Assembly: GCA_023392475.1 (NCBI GenBank)
Contig: JAEVZA010000430.1
Location: 1-16,441 of the forward strand
Length of the DNA: 16,441 nt
Reading direction: 5' to 3'
DNA from: Actinomycetes bacterium
GTDB lineage: Bacteria; Actinomycetota; Acidimicrobiia; Acidimicrobiales; Microtrichaceae
Below the pieces are notes generated by a model that was not told where the DNA came from, ran no database searches, and was given only the letters and a program-made list of their open reading frames with translations. Below, in pieces: positions 12,110 to 16,441 of the stretch (the first letter of the stretch is position 1; every line of letters starts with the position of its first letter). The position numbers and the translations under genes are program-made.

Positions 12110-13015
12110 TCACCAGCCGTTCCGGATGATCACGTCGGCCGCCATCACCCCGAACAGCAGCGTGATGTAGGTGATCGAGAACGTGAACAGCCGGATGGCC
12201 CGGGCGGGCGACTCCGTGCGGCGGACCTCCGCCGACATCGCCGTGAACGCACCGCCGAGCACCAGTGCCGAGACCCAGTAGAGCGGGCCGAGGCCGGCGG
12301 TCCAGCCGAACACCAGGGTCAGCGCCCACACCACGACGGTGTAGACGAGCATGCGGTTCGTGGTGTCCCGGTAGCTCGCCACGGACGGCAGCATCGGCAC
12401 GTCGGCCCGGGCGTAGTCGTCCTTGTACTTGATGGCGAGGGCCCAGAAGTGGGGCGGCGTCCAGAAGAAGATGACGCCGAACAGCACCACGGCGGACCAG
12501 GAGAGGCGGCCCGTGACCGAGGACCAGCCGATCAGCACGGGCACGGCGCCGGCGGCCCCGCCGATGACGATGTTGCTGCTCGAGCTGCGCTTCAGCCACA
12601 GCGTGTACACGAACACGTAGAAGAGGCAGGCCGAGACGGCGAGGACGGCCGACAGCAGGTTGACGACCGACCACAGCCAGACGAAGGCGAGGACCTCGAT
12701 CGACACGGCGAAGACCAGGGCGGCCCGTGGGGTGACGGCCCCCGTGACGAGAGGGCGGTCCTGGGTCCGCTCCATCAGGGCGTCGATGTCCCGGTCGACG
12801 TACATGTTGATGGCGTTGGCGCCGCCGGCGGCCAGCGTGCCGCCGACCACCGTGGCCACCATGAGCCAGAGCGGGGGCACGCCGCCCTCCGCGACGACCA
12901 TCGTCGGGACCGTCGTCACCAGCAGCAGCTCGATGATCCGCGGCTTGGTGAGGGCGACGTACGCACCGACCTTGGCGCCGATCGAGTGCGGGGGTGAGAG
13001 CGCCGGGGCGACCAT
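12110..13015 (-). CDS. ctaB: Protoheme IX farnesyltransferase (heme O synthase)
   Basis: This 301-residue UbiA-family prenyltransferase adds a farnesyl group to heme B, making heme O for the aa3-type oxidase. The first aspartate-rich motif is NAINMYVDRDIDALMERT (NxxxDxxxD), with ALTKPRIIELLL before it. The second is KYKDDYARADVPMLP, after FWTPPHFWALAI. About nine membrane helices are present. The ATG at 13015 is preferred; a GTG at 13027 would add four residues but overlaps the candidate -10 box TACCGT (13031-13026), and neither has a Shine-Dalgarno sequence. It is divergent from ctaA with about 95 bp between the start codons. Confidence 0.95.
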   Translation of the reverse strand: MVAPALSPPHSIGAKVGAYVALTKPRIIELLLVTTVPTMVVAEGGVPPLWLMVATVVGGTLAAGGANAINMYVDRDIDALMERTQDRPLVTGAVTPRAALVFAVSIEVLAFVWLWSVVNLLSAVLAVSACLFYVFVYTLWLKRSSSSNIVIGGAAGAVPVLIGWSSVTGRLSWSAVVLFGVIFFWTPPHFWALAIKYKDDYARADVPMLPSVASYRDTTNRMLVYTVVVWALTLVFGWTAGLGPLYWVSALVLGGAFTAMSAEVRRTESPARAIRLFTFSITYITLLFGVMAADVIIRNGW

Positions 13016-13025
13016 GACGATCGCC

Positions 13026-13031
13026 ACGGTA
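13026..13031 (-). promoter_or_regulatory. Candidate -10 hexamer of ctaB
   Basis: On the minus strand TACCGT ends ten bases before the ATG at 13015, implying a leader of about 0-4 bases. This spacing argues for the ATG and against the GTG at 13027, which lies inside the hexamer. Confidence 0.35.
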
Positions 13032-13094
13032 CGACCGCCCGAACCCGCATCGCCAGCCCGGGCCCGCGCCTTCTCCGGACCCTCCGAGCTGCCC

Positions 13095-13100
13095 TACCCT
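13095..13100 (+). promoter_or_regulatory. Candidate -10 hexamer of ctaA
   Basis: TACCCT fits TANNNT and ends eight bases before the ATG at 13109, so the transcript would begin at or beside the start codon. A weak -35-like TTCTCC lies 18 bp upstream (13071-13076). No Shine-Dalgarno sequence precedes the gene. Confidence 0.45.
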
Positions 13101-13108
13101 GCCCGTCG

Positions 13109-14059
13109 ATGCCCGCCGCGCCCCCCACCGAGCGGTTCACCCTGACGGCGTCGACGTACCGGGTGGTCGTGGCCGTCGCGCTGGGCCTGCTGTGCACGAT
13201 CGTCGTGACGGGTGCCGCCGTCCGGCTGTCCGGTTCGGGCCTCGGCTGCGCCGACTGGCCCAACTGCAGCAACGACGCGCTGATCCGGTTCGGCAACCCG
13301 AACCAGACGATCGAGCAGGTCAACCGGCTGTTCACCGGCCTGGTGTCGATCGCCGTCGTGGCCGCCGTCCTCGGCTCGCTCCGCCGCCGCCCCTACCGCC
13401 GGGACCTCGTGTGGCTCTCCTCCGGGCTGGTCGCCGGCGTCGTCGGCCAGATCGTGCTGGGCGGGATCACGGTGCTGGTCGACCTCAACCCGATCGCGGT
13501 GGGCGGGCACTTCGTGCTCTCGATGCTGCTCGTGACCGACGCCGTCGTGCTGCTCTGGCGCGCCGGCCAGGCGCCGGGGCCGCGCCGGCCGCTCGTCGGC
13601 CGGACGGACCTCGCGCTCTCGCGCGTCGCGGTCGTCGCCGCGTCCGTGCTCATGCTGACCGGGCCGGCGGTGACCGGGACCGGCCCGCACGCCGGCGACG
13701 TCGAGGCGCACCGCTTCCCGTGGTTCCTGCCCGACGTGGTCCGCGTGCACAGCCTCAACATGTGGGCGTTCCTCATCGTCCTCGTGGTGCTGATGGTCCG
13801 CCTCGCGCGCTCGCACGCACCGGCCGCCGTGATCCGGCGCGGCTCGCGGCTGCTGCTCGTCGTCGTCGCGCAGGGGGCGATCGGCTACACGCAGTACGAG
13901 CTCGGCATCCCGCCGTGGCTCGTGGCGCTGCACATCGCGGGGGCGACCGCCGTCCTGTCGTTCACGGTGTGGTTCCACCTGGGGTTGTCGGCGCCGGCGG
14001 GCACGGACGACGCCGCGCCGACCGGTGCCGCTCCTGACGCTGTCGGGTCGGCCGCGTAG
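13109..14059 (+). CDS. ctaA: Heme A synthase (CtaA/COX15 family)
   Basis: This 316-residue, eight-helix membrane enzyme oxidises the C8 methyl group of heme O to give heme A. It shows the loop cysteine pair Cys47/Cys53 in GLGCADWPNC, GGITVL (118-123), TGTGPHAGD (189-197) and heme-ligand histidines His134 (GGHFVLSM), His214 (VRVHSLNMW) and His275 (ALHIAGAT). The first conserved acid, Glu69, is present. Three residues later, where Bacillus CtaA has its first heme histidine (E-x-x-H), this protein has Asn72. I believe an Asn here is common in actinobacterial CtaA but cannot check. The C-terminal 30 residues are a disordered Ala/Pro tail. The ATG follows a -10 box. The TAG stop forms part of the clpS promoter. 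Confidence 0.94.
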   Translation: MPAAPPTERFTLTASTYRVVVAVALGLLCTIVVTGAAVRLSGSGLGCADWPNCSNDALIRFGNPNQTIEQVNRLFTGLVSIAVVAAVLGSLRRRPYRRDLVWLSSGLVAGVVGQIVLGGITVLVDLNPIAVGGHFVLSMLLVTDAVVLLWRAGQAPGPRRPLVGRTDLALSRVAVVAASVLMLTGPAVTGTGPHAGDVEAHRFPWFLPDVVRVHSLNMWAFLIVLVVLMVRLARSHAPAAVIRRGSRLLLVVVAQGAIGYTQYELGIPPWLVALHIAGATAVLSFTVWFHLGLSAPAGTDDAAPTGAAPDAVGSAA

Positions 14060-14062
14060 GTT
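14034..14062 (+). promoter_or_regulatory. Promoter of clpS (-35 and -10)
   Basis: CTGACG (14034-14039) matches four of six bases of TTGACA. It is separated by exactly 17 bp from TAGGTT (14057-14062). Six bases later comes the GTG start of clpS, so the transcript would be leaderless. The -35 lies within the end of ctaA, and the TAG of the -10 is the ctaA stop codon. This is the best-formed promoter in the window. Confidence 0.55.
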
Positions 14063-14068
14063 GGGCCG

Positions 14069-14359
14069 GTGTCCACCCCCGCCCCGATCGACGTCGTGCG
14101 GCCCGAGGTCGACGACGAGGTCGACCTGGACACGCCGTGGGTGGTCCTGGTCTGGAACGACCCGATCAACCTCATGAGCTACGTCACCTTCGTGCTGCAG
14201 AAGCTGTTCGGCTACTCCAAGGAGGAGGCCACCCACCTCATGCTCCAGGTCCACCACGAGGGCAAGGCCGTGGTGTCGAGCGGGACGCGGACGGAGGCCG
14301 AGCGCGACGTGTTCCGGCTCCACGAGCACGGCCTCTGGGCCACGATGCAGCAGGACTGA
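14069..14359 (+). CDS. clpS: ATP-dependent Clp protease adaptor ClpS
   Basis: This 96-residue adaptor delivers N-degron substrates to the ClpC/ClpA unfoldase of the Clp protease. After a disordered, acidic N-terminal arm (1-20) comes the core with WNDPINLMSYVTFVL (Asn30 and Asp31 bind the substrate N-terminus), then LFGYSKEEATHLMLQVHHEGKAVV, where His62 corresponds by eye to the conserved pocket histidine. The length is typical. The start is GTG at 14069, placed six bases after a -10 box. The DUF2017 gene follows 16 bp downstream, an arrangement often seen in actinobacteria, so the pair is probably one operon. Confidence 0.95.
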   Translation: MSTPAPIDVVRPEVDDEVDLDTPWVVLVWNDPINLMSYVTFVLQKLFGYSKEEATHLMLQVHHEGKAVVSSGTRTEAERDVFRLHEHGLWATMQQD

Positions 14360-14375
14360 GCGGGCGGGGCGCAGC

Positions 14376-14837
14376 GTGTCGATGTTCCGCGGACCGATCC
14401 ACCGCCGCCCCGACGGCACCTTCGCCGTCGATCTCGCCGCTCCCGAGCGCGACGTGCTGCGCACGCTGGTGGACCAGCTGCGCGAGCTCATCACGACCGA
14501 CAGCCCGGCGCTGTCGCGGCTGTTCCCGCCGCCCTACGGCGACGACGAGGCCCGCAACGAGGGCTACGCCGCGCTCGCCGGGCCCGAGCTGATCGAGCAT
14601 CGGCTCGCCGCGCTCGAGGTCGTCCGGGACACGGTCGACGCCACCACGCTCGACGAGGAGCAGCTGTCGGCGTGGATGCGGTCGATCAACGACGTGCGCC
14701 TGGTGCTCGGCACGATGCTCGAGGTCACCGACGACGACGTGCCCCCGTCGGTCGACGAGGGGAACGCCGCGACGTACCAGGCCTACGAGTACCTCGGGTT
14801 CCTGCTCGAGCGCATCGTCGCCGCGCTGACCGACTGA
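14376..14837 (+). CDS. DUF2017 family protein
   Basis: This soluble, mostly helical protein has 153 residues. It matches the actinobacterial DUF2017 family by the early FRGPIHRRPDGTFAVDL strand-turn region, the LRTLVDQLRELI helix, LFPPPYGDDEARNEGY (50-65) and the final AYEYLGFLLERIVAAL helix. The function is unknown. Its constant position after clpS suggests a link to Clp-dependent proteolysis, which is inference. The GTG at 14376 is the first in-frame start after the clpS stop. An ATG two codons later (14382) is equally plausible. There are no membrane segments or metal motifs. Confidence 0.85.
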   Translation: MSMFRGPIHRRPDGTFAVDLAAPERDVLRTLVDQLRELITTDSPALSRLFPPPYGDDEARNEGYAALAGPELIEHRLAALEVVRDTVDATTLDEEQLSAWMRSINDVRLVLGTMLEVTDDDVPPSVDEGNAATYQAYEYLGFLLERIVAALTD

Positions 14838-14891
14838 CCGCGCTCACCGACCGACCGCGGTCGCCGGCGGGCGCGGTGCGTCCACGCCGCG

Positions 14892-16441
14892 TCAGCCGCC
14901 GACGCCGCAGGCAGTCGCCGCGTCCTTCGCCTCGTTCATCAGCTCGTCGGAGCCGGCGAGGTCCTCGTCGTTCGTCAGGCGGTCGGCGCCGAACGTGTCG
15001 AGCAACCGGTCGATGACGCAGGCGGCGTCCTCGGTGCTGTCGATGCCCTCGGCGAGCAGCTCGGCGATGCCCTGGTTGCGGGCGACGACGTAGGAGAGCT
15101 CGTCCATCGCCTTACCGGTCGTCTTGATCGTGGCGGTCGGACCGGGATCGCACGAGTGCAGCGCCACGTCGTCGCCGGTCGCCGCGACCGTCGCACCGGC
15201 CTGCGGCGGGAGCGCGGCGAACCACCGCCGCGACGCGTTCGCGAAGCGCTCGGCCGCCGGACCGTCGGCCAGCCGCACGACGGCGTCCACGCACACCGGT
15301 CCGCCGCCGGCGCGGCTCGTGACCACGCTGTCGCCCTGCCAGCTGCGCACGGCCTCGAAGGCCGTCTTCCCGTCCGTGTACTCGGCGAGCGGGACGAGCC
15401 AGGAGGCGGGGCCCCAGCGGTCGGTGTCGAGCACCTTCGCGCCGGCGGCCGGCGTCGGCGCCGTGAGGTGCGCCGGGTCGTCGTCGGCCGGTCGCTCGAG
15501 GTCCACGAGCGAGGCCGTGGTCGCCGGCGGCCGGACCAGCGCCTTGGCGATCGCCTCCGGACCGTCGCGGCCGATGACCGCGTCGACCCAGGGCTGGCCG
15601 AGCGCGTAGGGCAGGGCGAACGCGGCCTGGTAGGCGCCGGGGACCTGGTCCTGGTCGAGCGCGGCCTGCGAGTCATCCGCGGCGGCGCTGCTGTCGCTGT
15701 CGTACGCGTCGAAGTCCTGGTCGGAGAGCTGCGCGACGTACGCGTCCTCGACCGACGTCGCGTCGCCCTCCACGAGCGACTGGTACGCGAGCCCGGCGTC
15801 GATCGTGTCGTCCGGGGGGCCGCCCTCGTCGTCGCCCGTCGCGTCGGCCGCGACGATCTGCGACTGCAGGGCGTGCGTCAGTTCGTGCACCACCGTCACG
15901 CGGCCGGACACGTCGAGGTCCTCGCCGTTCACGTAGACCGCGTCGGTCGCCGGGTCGTAGAACGCCGCGGTCCCGTCGCTGCCGATGTCGTCGGAGGTCT
16001 CGAACGGGTCGAGGTCGCCCTGCACGAGCCCGAGCGCACGGTCGGCCGCCACCGAGCGGTCCGCGTCCTCGCGGTCCTGCTTCGTCGGCTCGTCGCCGCC
16101 GTCGTCGGTGACCCGCTTGCGGTACTCCGCCGGACTGAGGAAGCGGACGTAGACGGGGTGGTCGAAGTCGCGGCCGCGCGTCTCCTCGACGAACTTGGCG
16201 AGCGGCGCGACCTTCGGGTCCCACGCGTCGGGGTGGTCGGGCCCGTCGCCGCCGGACCGGGAGACGGCGAGCGCGGCGCCCGCGCCCACCACGAGCACCC
16301 CGACCACGAGCGCCAGCACCCACGGCCACCGCCGGTGGGCGCGCGGGGCAGCACCCGGGCCGGGCGGGCCGCCCGGAGGCGGGGGTGTCGGCGCGCCCCA
16401 GGTCGAGGGCGGCACGGGCGGCGGAGGACCCACGGGCGGGG
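14892..16441 (-). CDS. Membrane-anchored HExxH zinc metallopeptidase, 5' end probably beyond the window
   Basis: The frame runs from the right edge to a TGA at 14894-14892. A GTG at 16433 would give 513 residues, but the frame continues in Pro/Gly-rich sequence to the window edge, so the true start is probably outside. Numbering from that GTG, a Pro-rich cytosolic arm (1-32) leads to one helix (36-57), so the rest should be outside the cell. The catalytic motif is VVHELTHALQSQ (His183, Glu184, His187). SLVEGDA (Glu222) may supply the third zinc ligand in gluzincin style. The C-terminal half is a long region with few cysteines and no motif I recognise. It converges with the DUF2017 gene. The protease class is well supported; substrate and family name are unknown. 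Confidence 0.75.
   Translation of the reverse strand, partial: PPVGPPPPVPPSTWGAPTPPPPGGPPGPGAAPRAHRRWPWVLALVVGVLVVGAGAALAVSRSGGDGPDHPDAWDPKVAPLAKFVEETRGRDFDHPVYVRFLSPAEYRKRVTDDGGDEPTKQDREDADRSVAADRALGLVQGDLDPFETSDDIGSDGTAAFYDPATDAVYVNGEDLDVSGRVTVVHELTHALQSQIVAADATGDDEGGPPDDTIDAGLAYQSLVEGDATSVEDAYVAQLSDQDFDAYDSDSSAAADDSQAALDQDQVPGAYQAAFALPYALGQPWVDAVIGRDGPEAIAKALVRPPATTASLVDLERPADDDPAHLTAPTPAAGAKVLDTDRWGPASWLVPLAEYTDGKTAFEAVRSWQGDSVVTSRAGGGPVCVDAVVRLADGPAAERFANASRRWFAALPPQAGATVAATGDDVALHSCDPGPTATIKTTGKAMDELSYVVARNQGIAELLAEGIDSTEDAACVIDRLLDTFGADRLTNDEDLAGSDELMNEAKDAATACGVGG

Noticed and set aside
10719..12170. A 483-codon plus-strand open frame opposite the subunit I paralog
   Set aside because: Its composition (Gly, Glu, Arg, His) is that of an antisense shadow. 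The minus-strand frame shows helices and family motifs, which this one does not.
13094..14494. A 466-codon minus-strand open frame across ctaA, clpS and DUF2017
   Set aside because: It runs antisense to three recognisable genes and has no domain features.
14852..14863. CGACCGCGGTCG palindrome between the converging DUF2017 and peptidase genes as a terminator
   Set aside because: A 12-base palindrome with no loop cannot form a stable hairpin. It may be chance within a run of GACCG repeats.
1..16441. tRNA/rRNA genes, CRISPR arrays, insertion sequences or prophage
   Set aside because: No clover-leaf-like element, regularly spaced repeat, transposase, integrase or terminal inverted repeat was seen on either strand. 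Composition is even throughout.

Overview
The window is about 16.4 kb of very GC-rich DNA with frequent GTG and one TTG start. It reads as a chromosomal segment of a high-GC actinobacterium. The caa3 oxidase gene set, an RskA-type anti-sigma factor, ClpS followed by DUF2017, and several apparently leaderless genes all fit Actinobacteria. The cta-cluster layout makes me think of class Acidimicrobiia, but that placement is an inference. No mobile element, tRNA, rRNA or CRISPR array was seen.

Left part (1-4425). A truncated membrane protein, probably the N-terminal membrane domain of a molybdopterin-dependent (sulfite-oxidase-like) oxidoreductase, runs off the left edge on the minus strand. Divergent from it are an ECF sigma factor and an overlapping RskA-like membrane anti-sigma factor. 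A HAD-family phosphatase and a two-gene ABC-2-type exporter (ATPase plus permease) follow on the plus strand and end at a hairpin shared with the oxidase genes.

Middle (4444-13015, all minus strand, transcribed right to left). This is an aerobic terminal oxidase locus. ctaB (heme O synthase) comes first, then a hairpin-rich leader, then three tightly packed membrane genes, then ctaC (subunit II with a fused cytochrome c domain), ctaD (subunit I), ctaE (subunit III) and a subunit IV gene. The three membrane genes are the most striking content. The first is a full-length subunit I paralog in which all six metal-ligand histidines are replaced. The second is a degenerate subunit III paralog. The third is a seven-helix protein carrying a SYWPLV two-helix module that also occurs at the C-terminus of CtaD. 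They sit 10 bp ahead of ctaC, so they are probably co-transcribed with the working oxidase. They may form a non-catalytic 'pseudo-oxidase' membrane module.

Right part (13109-16441). ctaA (heme A synthase) diverges from ctaB, so both heme A pathway enzymes flank one promoter region. clpS and a DUF2017 gene follow. A converging gene for a membrane-anchored HExxH metallopeptidase probably runs off the right edge.

How the parts fit: CtaB and CtaA convert heme B to heme O and then heme A, and CtaCDE plus subunit IV use heme A and copper to reduce O2. The ABC exporter, sigma/anti-sigma pair and ClpS are neighbours with no proven functional link to the oxidase.
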